A stretch of 64,000 nucleotides of DNA from Trueperaceae bacterium. GTDB taxonomy: Bacteria; Deinococcota; Deinococci; Deinococcales; Trueperaceae. Below are positions 1 to 17,932 of this stretch, one piece after another. The notes under the pieces were generated by a model, which saw only the letters and a list, made by a program, of their open reading frames with translations, searched no databases and was not told where the DNA came from. The stretch lies in assembly GCA_011389865.1 (NCBI GenBank), contig JAABTL010000001.1, positions 124,001-188,000 of the forward strand, in the 5' to 3' direction. Position 1 is the first letter of the stretch. Every line of letters starts with the position of its first letter. Position numbers and translations under genes: made by a program.

Positions 1-644
1 ACGTCCTGATCGAGCGCTTCGAACTGGCCGCCGGGGCGGGCTTCGTGCCCGTGACCCACGCGATCGGCGACGCCGCCAACCGAGCCGTGATCGCGGCGCT
101 GGAGGCCACCGCGTCCGCCTGGCGCGCCGCCGGTCTGCGGCCGCGCGTCGAACACGCGCAGCACCTGCATGCCGACGACGTCGCGCGCCTGGCCGCGCTC
201 GGCGCCGTCGCCTCGATGCAGCCGATCCACCTGACCTTCGACGCCGCCTCGGTGCGGGCGCTCTTCCCGGACCGGCTCGACCGCGCCTACCGCACGCGCG
301 ACCTGCTCGACGCCGGCGTCCCCCTGGCGTTCGGTAGCGACACGCCGGTCGCACCGCCCGACGTCCTCGCGGGGGTGCGGGCGGCCGTCGGCCGCCTCGG
401 CGCCGACGGCCTCGTGCTCGGCGCGGGTCAGGCCCTCACCGTGGCCGAGGCCCTGCAGGCCTACACGACCGGGCCGGCCTTCGCGATCGGGCGCGAGGGG
501 CGTTCCGGCATGCTGCGCGAGGGCTACGACGCCGACGTCGTCCTCCTCGATCACGACCCGCTCGCCGGGCTCGACGACCTGGCGGTGGTCGCGACCGTGA
601 TGGACGGCGCGTTCACCCACGGTGGTGAGGGCCTCGGGGGCTGA
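1..644 (+). CDS. Amidohydrolase family protein (YtcJ-like), 3' part only
   Basis: The reading frame is open from base 3, so the start lies upstream of the window; the GTG at 45 is internal. The visible 213 residues are the C-terminal half of a metal-dependent amidohydrolase TIM barrel. A VTHAIGDAAN segment carries a metal-ligand His, and LAFGSDTPV carries the catalytic Asp, as in the amidohydrolase-3 (YtcJ) family. The tail (GYDADVVLLDHDPL) is the usual composite-domain strand after the barrel. Substrate cannot be assigned. It converges on the SDR gene, leaving only 10 bp between stops. Confidence 0.85.
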   Translation, partial: VLIERFELAAGAGFVPVTHAIGDAANRAVIAALEATASAWRAAGLRPRVEHAQHLHADDVARLAALGAVASMQPIHLTFDAASVRALFPDRLDRAYRTRDLLDAGVPLAFGSDTPVAPPDVLAGVRAAVGRLGADGLVLGAGQALTVAEALQAYTTGPAFAIGREGRSGMLREGYDADVVLLDHDPLAGLDDLAVVATVMDGAFTHGGEGLGG

Positions 645-654
645 ACGGCGTCGA

Positions 655-1347
655 TCAGCCGTCTGGGTGGAGCTCCACCTCGCGCAGCCGGGCGCGCGGT
701 CCGATCCGCGCCGCGAAGGCCAGCACGTCGGCCAGGCGCTCGGGGTCGATCCAGCGGGCCGGGTCGGCCCCGGGCATCGCCTCGCGGTTGGCGGGCGTGT
801 CGAGCGTGCCCATCGGGAACACCGTGACGGTGCGCACCCCGTGGCTCGCGGTCTCCTCGTCCACCGCGCGCAGGTAGGCGGCCAGCGCTGCCTTCGACGC
901 GGCGTAGGCGGCGGCGCCGGAGCCCCCCCGGCGCGCTTGGCCGGCGGCGATCCCGATGATCGTGCCCTCGCCGCGCTTGGTCATGTGCGGCAGCAGGGCC
1001 CGCACCACGCTCGCGGCGGTCGCGAGGTTGAGGTCGAGCTGCCCGCGCAGCGTGGTGAGGTCGGTCTCGGCCGCCGGCGCGGTCCCGAACCCGCCCGCGA
1101 GCAGCAGCGCCGCCCGCACGGGACCCAGCTCGCTCTCGACGCGCGCGACGGCGTCCGCGACGGCCGCCTCGTCGAGCAGGTCGACGGCGGCCGCCCACGG
1201 TGCGTCGGCGTCCGCGCCCTTCGCGTCGCCCGACGGCACGCGGCGATCGAGCAGCGCCAAGCGCACGCCGTCAGCCGTCAGCCGCTCGCGCACGGCGCGC
1301 CCCAGCGCGCCGCCGGCACCGGTCACGAGCACGATGGGGCTCTCCAT
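655..1347 (-). CDS. SDR-family NAD(P)-dependent oxidoreductase
   Basis: A 230-residue short-chain dehydrogenase. The N-terminal VLVTGAGGALG is the dinucleotide-binding TGxxxGxG loop. YAASK is the catalytic Tyr-x-x-x-Lys, with the catalytic Ser expected in the GSG segment just before it. The ATG at 1347 is chosen because GGAGGT lies a normal distance before it. The same frame stays open much further upstream but has no SDR features there. The gene is divergent from proA. Length is near the SDR norm (about 250); substrate unknown. Confidence 0.9.
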   Translation of the reverse strand: MESPIVLVTGAGGALGRAVRERLTADGVRLALLDRRVPSGDAKGADADAPWAAAVDLLDEAAVADAVARVESELGPVRAALLLAGGFGTAPAAETDLTTLRGQLDLNLATAASVVRALLPHMTKRGEGTIIGIAAGQARRGGSGAAAYAASKAALAAYLRAVDEETASHGVRTVTVFPMGTLDTPANREAMPGADPARWIDPERLADVLAFAARIGPRARLREVELHPDG

Positions 1348-1422
1348 GCGGACCTCCTCGGTGGCCCCCACGGTCGCGCCGGGGCGGGCCGGACACGTCC
1401 TGGAGCGCATCCGACCCCATGC

Positions 1423-1428
1423 TATCGT
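1423..1428 (+). promoter_or_regulatory. Leaderless -10 box of proA
   Basis: TATCGT lies 6 nt before the ATG of proA. No ribosome-binding site is visible between them, so transcription probably starts at or next to the start codon. Confidence 0.6.
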
Positions 1429-1434
1429 CACGCC

Positions 1435-2733
1435 ATGGCCTCCGCCGTCGGCCCCGCCACCGCCCCCTTCGATCTCGACGCCGCGCTGGGGCGCGCGCGC
1501 GTCGCCGCGCGCCTGCTGCCGGCGGTCGATCGCGCCGCGGCGCTGCGGCGGGTCGCCGACGCGCTGCGCCGCGACGCGCCGACGATCCTGGCCGCGAACG
1601 GGGAAGACGTGGCGCGCGCCCGCGACGCCGGCGTCGCGGCATCCCTGGTCGACCGGCTGACGCTCTCCGACGCGCGGCTGGCGGCGATCGCCGACGCCGT
1701 CGTCCAGGTCGCCGACCTGCCCGACCCGGTGGGTCGGGTGCTCGAGGGCTGGCGCCTGCCGAACGGTCTCGAGGTCCGTTCCGTGACCGTGCCGTTCGGC
1801 GTGATCGGCATGGTGTACGAGTCGCGGCCCAACGTGACGGTCGACGCGTTCGCCCTCGCCTTCAAGGCAGGTTCGGCCGCCGTCCTGCGCGGCTCGGCCG
1901 ACGCCCTGGCGTCGAACCGGGCGCTGGTGGCCAGCATGCGCGGCGCGCTGGCGTCCGCGCCGGGCCTGCCGGCCGACGCCGTCGACGCCCTGATCCTGAT
2001 CGACGACCCCGATCGCGCGCGCGTCACCGAGCTGCTGCGGGCGCGCGGTCGGGTCGACCTGGTGATCCCGCGTGGCGGCGCCGGGCTCATCCGCCACGTG
2101 GTGGAGACCGCGCGCGTTCCCGTCATCGAGACCGGCGTCGGTAACTGCCACCTCTACCTGCACGACGACGGCGACCGCGACATGGCGCTCGCCCTGCTGC
2201 TCGACGGCAAGGTGCGCCGTCCCGGCGTGTGCAACGCGCTCGAGACGCTGCTGGTCCACCGCGACGCCGCGGACGACTGGCTGCCGCGGGCGGCGGCCGC
2301 GCTGCGCGAGCACGGCGTGACCCTGCACGCGTGCGAGCGCGGGCGCGCGGTCCTCGCCGTCGCCGGACTCGGTGACGGCGTCCACGGCGCGACCGAGGTC
2401 GATTGGGCGACCGAGTACCTCGGGCCGGAGATCGCCGTGCGGGTGGTCGACGGGCTCGACGACGCCATCGCGCACGTGCACCGCTACGGCTCGCAGCACT
2501 CCGAGGCGATCGTCACGCGCTCGCGCGCCGCGGGCCGGCGCTTCCAGGCGGAGGTCGACGCCGCCGTGGTCTACGTCAACGCGAGCACCCGCTTCACCGA
2601 CGGCTTCGAGTTCGGTTTCGGGGCGGAGATCGGCATCAGCACGCAGAAGCTGCACGCACGCGGGCCGATGGGGCTGCGCGCCCTGGTGACCACCAAGCAC
2701 CTGGTCGACGGCGACGGGCAGACCCGCGGCTGA
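1435..2733 (+). CDS. proA: Gamma-glutamyl phosphate reductase (ProA)
   Basis: This 432-residue protein reduces gamma-glutamyl phosphate to glutamate semialdehyde with NADPH, the second step of proline synthesis. It matches the family along its whole length: PFGVIGMVYESRPNVT at the start of the cofactor domain, VIPRGGAGLI, the ETGVGNCH segment, and the catalytic Cys in RRPGVCNALETLL. The C-terminal STRFTDGFEFGFGAEIGIS is also diagnostic. The ATG at 1435 follows a -10 box by 6 nt. No proB (glutamate 5-kinase) is adjacent, so the pathway genes are split here. Confidence 0.97.
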   Translation: MASAVGPATAPFDLDAALGRARVAARLLPAVDRAAALRRVADALRRDAPTILAANGEDVARARDAGVAASLVDRLTLSDARLAAIADAVVQVADLPDPVGRVLEGWRLPNGLEVRSVTVPFGVIGMVYESRPNVTVDAFALAFKAGSAAVLRGSADALASNRALVASMRGALASAPGLPADAVDALILIDDPDRARVTELLRARGRVDLVIPRGGAGLIRHVVETARVPVIETGVGNCHLYLHDDGDRDMALALLLDGKVRRPGVCNALETLLVHRDAADDWLPRAAAALREHGVTLHACERGRAVLAVAGLGDGVHGATEVDWATEYLGPEIAVRVVDGLDDAIAHVHRYGSQHSEAIVTRSRAAGRRFQAEVDAAVVYVNASTRFTDGFEFGFGAEIGISTQKLHARGPMGLRALVTTKHLVDGDGQTRG

Positions 2734-2838
2734 GCCGCGGCGGACCCGCCGCGACGCGCCGGCGCGGGGCACCGGCCCGGCCCCGCGAACGGTGCCGGAT
2801 CAAGTGTCTCGAGAAGCGTCCAGGACGGGTCTCCTGGT

Positions 2839-9363
<6,525 letters not shown>

Positions 9364-9491
9364 GGTTGCCTCCGGGGTGCGGCCGTGGGGCGCCTGGTTC
9401 GGTGCGTGGCGCTGGTTTCCGTGCGACCCCATCAGCCTACCGCGCGGCGGTGCGGGCGTCCGTGAGGGAGGGGTGTGGGCGAGCCAAGGGA

Positions 9492-9519
9492 ATCGGGCGG
9501 CACCGTGGGGCCGCCCGAT
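9492..9519 (-). terminator. Hairpin terminator after the ACIII operon
   Basis: A perfect 10-bp stem with an 8-nt loop lies about 50 bp beyond the stop of the cytochrome c gene. On the minus strand it is followed by TTCCC, so it is a GC-rich terminator with only a weak U tract. The rest of 9364-9566 holds the pullulanase leader; no convincing promoter was found there. Confidence 0.55.
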
Positions 9520-9566
9520 CGTCGTCGTTCGTGGTCGAAGCCCGGCAGTTGGCGCCGGCCCGTTCG

Positions 9567-10379
9567 TCAGGGGAGTTCGAGCTCCAGTCGCAGCGCGTGC
9601 ACGTCCGTCATCTCCAGCGCCGTGGCGCGCCACTCGGCGACCTCGTCGGCCGTGTAGGGCTCGAACGCGTCGCCGAGCACCTCGACGTCGTCCCACTCGA
9701 CCAGCACATGGTTGAGGATGCCGGCGACGTCCGCGTCGGAGAGGGTGGCCGCCAGGCCCGGCATGACGCCGTTGTAGGACGTCCCCTGCACCTCGATGGC
9801 GCCCATCATCCCGAAGAGCACGAGCTTGGCCGGGTAGGCGCGGTCGGCGGCGACGAGTTCACCCACGTGACCGGCGACGGGCGGGAACGCGCTCGGGATG
9901 CCGGCGCCGGTGGGCTGGTGGCACGCGCTGCAGTGCTGGGTGTACAGCGCGGCACCGTCGACGTCCGCCTGAGCGAGGATCTCGGCGCCCGCGTCCGCGG
10001 GGGCCTCCGGCTCGGACGCGGCGTCGGACGCGGCGTCGGACGCACCCGAGGCCGCGGGCTCGGACGCGGCCACCGGGGCCGCGCCGCCCGCGTAGAGCGG
10101 CAGGTCGACGCCGCGTTCGACGACGAGCTGCATCGCGTGGCCGATGTCGAGGCGGGCGCCGTCGCCGATCAGCTCGAAGCCGCTGAGGTCGGCCTCGGCA
10201 GCCTGCAGTTGGCTCTGGTACTGGGTGTCGTCGACGGTCACCAGGTTGCCCTGCGGGCGGGCGCTGGCGAGCAGCAGCACGCCCACGATCAGGGCGACGG
10301 CGCCGATGCCGCCAAGGAAGTAGGCGCCGCGCACCTGTTCGCTCGACACGAGGTAGCGGGGGTTGGGGCGGTCAGACAT
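9567..10379 (-). CDS. Membrane-anchored monoheme cytochrome c
   Basis: A 270-residue protein with one N-terminal membrane anchor (about residues 25-48, GAYFLGGIGAVALIVGVLLL), an Ala/Ser/Glu/Pro-rich linker near residues 105-135 and a C-terminal c-type cytochrome domain. CSACH binds the heme, and the later GVMPGL probably supplies the axial Met. It is the last gene of the ACIII operon and overlaps actF by 8 nt; GGAGGT lies before the ATG. It is likely the electron acceptor of ACIII, passing electrons to an oxidase encoded elsewhere (inference). It is separate from ActE, which has its own heme site. Confidence 0.88.
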   Translation of the reverse strand: MSDRPNPRYLVSSEQVRGAYFLGGIGAVALIVGVLLLASARPQGNLVTVDDTQYQSQLQAAEADLSGFELIGDGARLDIGHAMQLVVERGVDLPLYAGGAAPVAASEPAASGASDAASDAASEPEAPADAGAEILAQADVDGAALYTQHCSACHQPTGAGIPSAFPPVAGHVGELVAADRAYPAKLVLFGMMGAIEVQGTSYNGVMPGLAATLSDADVAGILNHVLVEWDDVEVLGDAFEPYTADEVAEWRATALEMTDVHALRLELELP

Positions 10380-11595
10380 GGCGGACCTCCGGTCCGGCAG
10401 CATGAGGCTCGGTCACATGGTGGGCGTGTTCGGCCGCCAGCAGCCTGGGATCGCGCTCCGGCACCACCGAGCGGGCGCCGAGGCTGCGGAGGAAGGCGGC
10501 GAACCAGATGCCGCCGAGACCGAGGAAGATCGCCACGTCGCCGAAGCCAGGCAGGCCGGCGCGGCCGATCTCGGGGGCGACGTACCAGTAGACGTGCAGC
10601 GCCTGGTTGAGCAGCGCCCAGCCGGCCATGAAGGCCAGGACGGCGCGGGCGCGCTTCACCCAGCGCGAGAACAGGATGAGGAACGGCAGGAAGAAGCCGG
10701 CGACCAGCAGGTAGACGCCGAGCCCCTGCCACGGCTGCTCGTACAGCCGCAGCACGTAGAAGGTGTTGGTCTCGACGATGTTGTTGGTCCACTGGATGAT
10801 CAGCTGGCTGATGTTGACGTACGCCCAGAACATGATGAACGCCATCAGGAAGTTGCCGAGGTCCTGCAGGCGCTTCTCGGTGAGCAGGCCGTCGACGCGC
10901 GGGCTGCGGCGGGCCATCCACACCATGGTGAGGATGACGAGCGCCATGGCGCTGATCGCCTGGCCGATCATGAAGATCAGGCCGTAGATGCCCGACCACC
11001 ACTCGGGAGTCAGCGACATCGTCCAGTCGGTCACCGCGAGCGTCATGCTGAGCACGTACACGATCAACCATACGGCGGCCGTGGCCTTCAGCCGGTAGCC
11101 GATCAGCCCGGCGCGACCGAGGTCCGCGGCGTCCTGCTCCCGCGCGCCGCGCAGGTAGATCCAGGCGGCGAGCAGCCACAGCCCGAAGTAGAGGAGCGAA
11201 CGGAGCACGTACCAGGTGGCGTCGAGGTAACCGGACTTCCACGCCACCAGCTTGTGCGCCTCGACGTAGGCGGCGTCCGCCCATGGGTAGAGCTGCGGGA
11301 TGAAGAAGGCGACCGGCAGGAAGAAGAGCAGGGCGACCGGCAGCGCCGAGACCATGGCCTCGAGCGGGCGCCGGATGACGGCGCCCCAGCTGCCGCCGGC
11401 CATGTGGTCGATGAGCAGGAGGCCCAGGCCGCCGACCGACAGGCCGATCCAGAACACGAAGCCCATCAGGACGGCGCCGGGTAGGCCGCCGTTGCCGAGC
11501 GTGGCGGCCAGGCCGGCGGCGAGGCCGACCACGCCGAGCGCGAGCGCGATGACGGCGGGGCGGGCGGTGGCGATGGTGGTGGGGGCGGCGGCCAT
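10372..11595 (-). CDS. actF: Alternative complex III, integral membrane subunit ActF
   Basis: A 407-residue multi-spanning protein of the NrfD-like superfamily and the second large membrane subunit of ACIII beside ActC. About ten hydrophobic helices can be counted. Segments such as VYVLSMTLAVTDWTMSL and FMAFIMFWAYVNISQLIIQW resemble ActF. Related quinol-oxidising complexes use this type of subunit for quinone binding or structure. Its ATG shares one base with the actE stop (TGATG), and its end overlaps the cytochrome gene. No metal or heme motif is seen, as expected. Confidence 0.9.
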   Translation of the reverse strand: MAAAPTTIATARPAVIALALGVVGLAAGLAATLGNGGLPGAVLMGFVFWIGLSVGGLGLLLIDHMAGGSWGAVIRRPLEAMVSALPVALLFFLPVAFFIPQLYPWADAAYVEAHKLVAWKSGYLDATWYVLRSLLYFGLWLLAAWIYLRGAREQDAADLGRAGLIGYRLKATAAVWLIVYVLSMTLAVTDWTMSLTPEWWSGIYGLIFMIGQAISAMALVILTMVWMARRSPRVDGLLTEKRLQDLGNFLMAFIMFWAYVNISQLIIQWTNNIVETNTFYVLRLYEQPWQGLGVYLLVAGFFLPFLILFSRWVKRARAVLAFMAGWALLNQALHVYWYVAPEIGRAGLPGFGDVAIFLGLGGIWFAAFLRSLGARSVVPERDPRLLAAEHAHHVTEPHAAGPEVRHV

Positions 11596-12221
11596 CAGCG
11601 GACCCGTCCTTCGCTGTTCTCGAGTTCGAGGCGGACGTCCGTGGGCACGTCGTCGAGGGTGGCGTTCTGCGAGAGCTGCAGCGCCTTGATGTACCCGGCG
11701 ATCGCCCAGCGGTCCTCGGCCGGGACGCGCGAGGCGTAGCTGTACATGCGGCCGAACCCGTTGGTCATCGCGCCGAAGTAGTAGCCGACGGAGGCGTCGA
11801 GCAGCCGCTGATCGTGGAACGAGGTCGGCGCCGGGAAGCCACGGCTGACGATCATGCCGTCGCCGGCGCCGGTGTGCCCGTGGCACACGGCGCAGAAGAT
11901 GTCGTAACGCTCCTGGCCGCGCTGCAGCAGCTCCAGCGTCAGCTCGACGGGCAGCTCGGTGACGAGCCCGTTCGCGTCCTGCCCCGTCAGGAACACCGGA
12001 TCGACCGCGCCCTCGCGCCGCGACACGGTGCCCTCGAGCGGCGGGCGCATGCCGGCGCCGTCGGCGAAGAACTGAGAGCTCTCCAGCGGACGCAGGTTCG
12101 CCTGGTCGACCATGTTGCGGCCACAGCCGGCGAGGAGGAGGACGATGGCGAGGAGGCCGGTGAAGCGCAGGCGGATCGCGCTCCGAGGGATCGCGGCGTG
12201 ATGAGGTGCTGCGCGTCTCAT
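11595..12221 (-). CDS. actE: Alternative complex III, monoheme lipoprotein ActE
   Basis: A 208-residue lipoprotein cytochrome. A signal peptide ends in the lipobox LLAGC (lipidated Cys 33). One CAVCH heme site lies at about residue 108, followed by HGHTGAGDGM. In characterised ACIII, ActE is the monoheme cytochrome that takes electrons from the pentaheme ActA. The start overlaps actD as ATGA. Confidence 0.92.
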   Translation of the reverse strand: MRRAAPHHAAIPRSAIRLRFTGLLAIVLLLAGCGRNMVDQANLRPLESSQFFADGAGMRPPLEGTVSRREGAVDPVFLTGQDANGLVTELPVELTLELLQRGQERYDIFCAVCHGHTGAGDGMIVSRGFPAPTSFHDQRLLDASVGYYFGAMTNGFGRMYSYASRVPAEDRWAIAGYIKALQLSQNATLDDVPTDVRLELENSEGRVR

Positions 12222-12765
12222 CGCGCCACCCGGTGGACGGCGACGGGCGCCGTGCCCTCGAGGAAGCCGCGCACGTCGCCCTCGTCGAAGCGCGGATCGG
12301 CGGCCTCGATGCAGAGGTAGTAGCCGTCGCGGGTCGCGCGCTCGAAACCCGGCGTGTTGAAGACCGGGTGGTACGGCCGCGGCAGGCCGTTGCGGGCGAG
12401 CATGACCAGCCCGGCGGTGAACGCGGCGAGCAGGACGGTGACCTCGAAGGTGATGACGACGTAGGTGGGCCAGTCGTGGAGCGGGCGGCCGCCGATGTTG
12501 AGCGGGTAGAAGACGGTCGCGGAGTACCACTGCAGGAAGTACCCGGCGGCCGCGCCGAACAGGCCCATCGCCAGCACCACGAAGCCGAGGTTGGTCGGCG
12601 CGAGCCCGAGGGCGTCGTCCAGACCCTCGACCGGGTGTGGCGTGTAGGCGTCCATGCGCGTGTAGCCGGCCTTGCGGGCGGCCTCGGCGGCGACGAGCAC
12701 CTGCTCCGGGGTGTCGTACTCGGCGATCACGCCGTACAGACCGGCGGCGCCGGCGGTGGCGGTGG

Positions 12766-12769
<4 letters not shown>
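12218..12769 (-). CDS. actD: Alternative complex III subunit ActD (DUF3341)
   Basis: A 183-residue protein with a soluble N-terminal ferredoxin-fold-like part (GVIAEYDTPEQVLVAAEAAR) and two membrane helices in the middle (VVLAMGLFGAAAGYF and FEVTVLLAAFTAGLVML). This is the ActD layout. It probably stabilises the membrane arm of ACIII. GAGG lies before the ATG, and it overlaps both neighbours by 4 nt. Confidence 0.9.
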
Positions 12770-14201
<1,432 letters not shown>

Positions 14202-14202
<1 letters not shown>

Positions 14203-17200
14203 CAGAGGACCCCTTCCGAGCCCGTCCGTGGCGCGCTCGCCGCGTCGGGGTGCGGGTTGCCGACCCGCGCGAGGTACGAGGTGCGGGGTACCGTGTTGAG
14301 CTCCTCGAGCAGCTTGTAGTCGAGGACCGAGGCCTTGGCGGCCACCACCGCGCTCTCCGGATCGTTCAGGTCGCCGAAGACGATCGCCTCGCTGGGGCAG
14401 GCGCTCTGGCAGGCGGTGACGACCTCGCCGTCGCGGATGCGGCGCCCCTCGTTGCCCGCCTGGATGCGGGCGGCCGAGATGCGCTGCGTGCAGTAGGTGC
14501 ACTTCTCCATCACGCCGCGGCTGCGCACGGTGACGTCCGGGTTGTGCGCCAGGCTGAGCTCGCTGGCGTTGACGGCCAACTCGGCGAACTGCAGGTAGTT
14601 GTAGCGCCGCACCTTGTACGGGCAGTTGTTGGCGCAGTAACGGGTGCCGACGCAGCGGTTGTAGACCATGACGTTCAGGCCCTCGGCGTCGTGCACGGTG
14701 GCCGCCACCGGGCAGACCGGCTCGCACGGGGCCTTCTCGCAGTGCTGGCAGGCGACCGGCATGTTGTAGAACTCGGGGTCGTCCAGGTCGCCCTTGTAGT
14801 AGGCGTCGACGCGGATCCAGTGCATCTCGCGGCCGATGATCACCTGCTCCTTGCCCACGATCGGGACGTTGTTCTCCGACTGACAGGCGGTGACGCAGGC
14901 GTTGCAGCCGGTGCACACGGTCATGTCGATGACCATGCCCCAGGCGTAGCCGTCGTACTTCCAGTCGGGGAGGATGTCCGAGACCGGGTGCGTGACCGGG
15001 TGGACGAACTTCGGGTGCTCCGGTTCGGCCTTGAGCTCGCCGAGCGTCCCGGCGCGCACGATGTAGCGGCGCTCGCCGGTGCCCTCGAGCGAGTGGTGCG
15101 TCTGGGTCGTCGCCAACCGGTGGCGCCCGCGGGCGCGTTCCGCGCTGACGGGCCGCGACCACGGCTGGGCCGTGGTGCGCAGCGGGTAGACGTCCGTCCC
15201 GACGCCGTCGCCCACGCGACCGGCGGCGGTGCGGCCGAAGCCGAGGGCGACGCCGATGACGCCGGGCGCCTGGCCCGGCTGCACCCACACGGGCAGCACC
15301 ACCTCGGTGCCGTCGACGCGCAGCGCCAGGCGGTCGTGGCTGCGCACGTCCAGGCGCTCGGCGGTGGCCGGCGCGAGGATGGCGGCGTTGTCCCAGGTGA
15401 GCTTGGAGAACGGGCGCGGCAGCTCCTGCAGCCAGCCGTTGTTGGCGTAGCGGCCGTCGGCCACGCCGTGGTCGGCGTGGAAGTGCACGACCAGGTCGTC
15501 GCCGGCGGGCAGGGCGAGGTCGAGCGCGCGGGGCACGACGGTGCGCTCCGGCGCGGCGCTGTTCTCGACGACGCCCAGGTGCAGGGTGCGCCGCCAGAAG
15601 GTCTCGAAGTCGCCGGACACCCGCTCGCTCCAGGCGTCGCGGATGACCTCGTAGCCGCTGCGATCCGGGCGGCCGAGCAGCGCCTCGAGGAGCTCGAGAT
15701 CGCTCTGGCCGCCGTAGAACGGCGCGAACAGCGGCTGCTGGATGGTGACGCTGCCGTCGAACGCGCGCGCGTCGCCCCAGGCCTCGAGGGTGTGCGTGCG
15801 CGGCACGTGCCAGTCGGCGAGCCGGCCGGTCTCGTCGAGCTGCTCGCCCAGGTGCACGGTCGTGCCGGCGCGGGCCATGGCCTCGGCGAAGCCGAGGTCG
15901 GCGGGGGCGGTGTAGACGGGGTTGGCGCCGATGACGACGAGCAGGTCGACCGCGCCGGCCTGCAGGTCGGCTACGAGTTCGCCCAGGTCCTGGCTGTGCA
16001 GGGTGGGCGCGGCCGCCGGCGGGGCGACGTAGCGCACGGTCTCGCCGACGTTGCCGAGCTCGACGTTGAGGGCGTGGGCCAGCGCGTGGACGGCGGCCGG
16101 TTGGTCGGCGCCGGCGACGACGATCGAGCGCCCGGCGTGGGCGCGCAGGTCGGCCAGCAGCGCGTCGACCCAGGCGCGCGGCACGCGGGTGGGCAGGGTG
16201 GCCGCGGGCGCGCCCGCGATGCCCAGCTCGCCCGCGACGACCGCGGCCAGCGCGGCGATGTCGGCCGGCGCGAGCGCGAGGCGGTGGTCGGCCAGAGTGC
16301 CCGTCGGCGTCGGGGTGCTCTCGACCTGCCACAGCCGGTTCATGTCGTCGTCCGCGGAGCGCACGCGCCGGCGGCGCGCGAAGTCCTTGGCGTAGCGCAG
16401 GCGTCCGGGTCCGACCTGGGTGAAGTCGGCGCCGAACGACACGACGACGTCGGCGCGGCGGAAGTCGAGCACCGGCGCGACGTCCTCGTCGAACAGGGCC
16501 CGCAGGCCGGCGACGGCGCCGTCGGCGTGGAGCGGGTCCCACTGGTGCCAGCGGGCGCCGGGGCGGGCGGCGAGCAGCTCGCGGACCTGGCCGGCGAGGG
16601 TCGGGGAGGTGACGGTCTCGGTCAGCAGGCGGAGGCGGGAGCCGTCCGGCAGCGCCGCCAGCCGCTCGGCCATGGCGGTCGCGAACTGGCTCCAGGAGCG
16701 CGGCGAGCCGCCCTCGAGCAGTTGCTGCGAGCGGTCGGGGTCGTACAGCGAGAGCACCGTCGCCGAGGTGATGGCGTGGGCGGCACCCAGGCTGGCGGGG
16801 TGGTCGGGGTTGCCCTCGACGCGCGTCGGGCGGCCCTGGTGGTTCTCCGCCAGGATGCCCTCGGCGTACCCGCCTTCGAGCACGGCGGTGGCGTAGAACT
16901 CGGGGCGCCCGGGGACGTGGTCCTCCGGGGCGCGCACGTACGGCACGATCTTCTCGTGCGGTTGCGGCGGCCGGGCGCAGGCGCTCAGGCCGCCGAGCGC
17001 GAGGGACGCGCCGAGCAGCTTCAGGAAGTCGCGGCGGTCGAGGGAGGCCTCGAGCGGTGCGGCCTGGCGCGGGAACTCCTTGCGCAGGAACTCCTGGAAC
17101 TCGACCGTGTCGGCCAGCTCGTCGAGGCTGCGCCAGTACTCGGCGCCCTTGCGCTCGGCCAAGCGCTCGCGCACGCGCTCGCGCACGGCGGCGAGGTCGA

Positions 17201-17282
17201 CGGGCGGCGACTGGGCCGCGTCGGCGACCGGCGCCTCCGTGGGCGCGACCCCGAGGTGGGTGGGGCGGACGGCGTCGCTCAT
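14202..17282 (-). CDS. actB: Alternative complex III, molybdopterin-like/iron-sulfur subunit ActB
   Basis: A 1026-residue fusion of a molybdopterin-oxidoreductase-like domain and a four-cluster ferredoxin domain. A twin-arginine segment (DRRDFLKLLGASLALGG) sits near residue 82, after a cytoplasmic-type leader, as usual for ActB. The C-terminal Fe-S part has CTGCNACVTAC, CQHCEKAPCEPVCP, CVGTRYCANNCP and CTYCTQRI with a later ACQSACP. In known ACIII the first domain has lost its molybdenum cofactor, and the Fe-S clusters connect quinol oxidation to the hemes of ActA. The start overlaps actA by ATGA. Confidence 0.95.
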
Positions 17283-17932
17283 CGGTGGCACGTCGAGCAC
17301 TGCGGGAGCGCGTCGCTGTCGATGTGGTAGGTGGCGACGAGCTCGGCCCCGAGGGTGAGCTGGTCGGCCGGCGGGACGTAGGCCATGTTGAACACCTCGC
17401 TGCGCGGGCGCACGAAGCGCTCGGGCGCCCGGTGGCACTCCAGGCACCAGCCCATCGTCAAGGGCTCTTCCTTCCAGATCTCGGTCATCTGGTCGACGCG
17501 GCCGTGACAGGTGCTGCACCCGACGCCGTTGTTGATGTGGGCGCTGTGGTCGAAGTAGACGTAGTCGGCCATGTCGTGGACGCGGTTCCACTCCAGGGGC
17601 AGGCCGCTGTCCCAGCTCGCGGCGACGCCGGCGAGCATCGGGTCACCGACCCGGATCTGCGAGTGGCAGCCCATGCACGTCTCGGTGGCGGGCACGTTCG
17701 CCGACGCGGCCACCTCGACCGAGGTGTGGCAGAAGCGGCAGTCGATGCCGAGCTGCGCGGTGTGCAGGTTGTGCGGGAAGTCCACGGGCTGGGCGACGGG
17801 GACGCCCACCGCGTTGTTGACGGTGCGGGCGTAGATCGGCAACGCGACGGCCAGCAACCCCACGAAGAGGCCGCCGCCGATGAGCGCCCAGCGGACGAAA
17901 GCGTTGGCATTGGGCGGGAAGATCTGCGGCAT
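17279..17932 (-). CDS. actA: Alternative complex III, pentaheme cytochrome ActA
   Basis: A 217-residue protein with one N-terminal membrane segment (about residues 14-34) and five CxxCH heme sites: CRFCH, CMGCH, CSTCH, CLECH and a terminal CSTCH. That number and spacing are the ActA signature. It carries electrons from ActB to ActE. The ATG at 17932 is preceded by GAGG at about 9 nt. The frame is open further upstream, but that part has no cytochrome character. First gene of the seven-gene operon. Confidence 0.95.
   Translation of the reverse strand: MPQIFPPNANAFVRWALIGGGLFVGLLAVALPIYARTVNNAVGVPVAQPVDFPHNLHTAQLGIDCRFCHTSVEVAASANVPATETCMGCHSQIRVGDPMLAGVAASWDSGLPLEWNRVHDMADYVYFDHSAHINNGVGCSTCHGRVDQMTEIWKEEPLTMGWCLECHRAPERFVRPRSEVFNMAYVPPADQLTLGAELVATYHIDSDALPQCSTCHR

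Noticed and set aside
1348-2772. N-terminal extension of the SDR gene across proA on the minus strand
   Set aside because: The frame is open, but the SDR begins at 1347 with GGAGGT before it, and the extension only mirrors proA.
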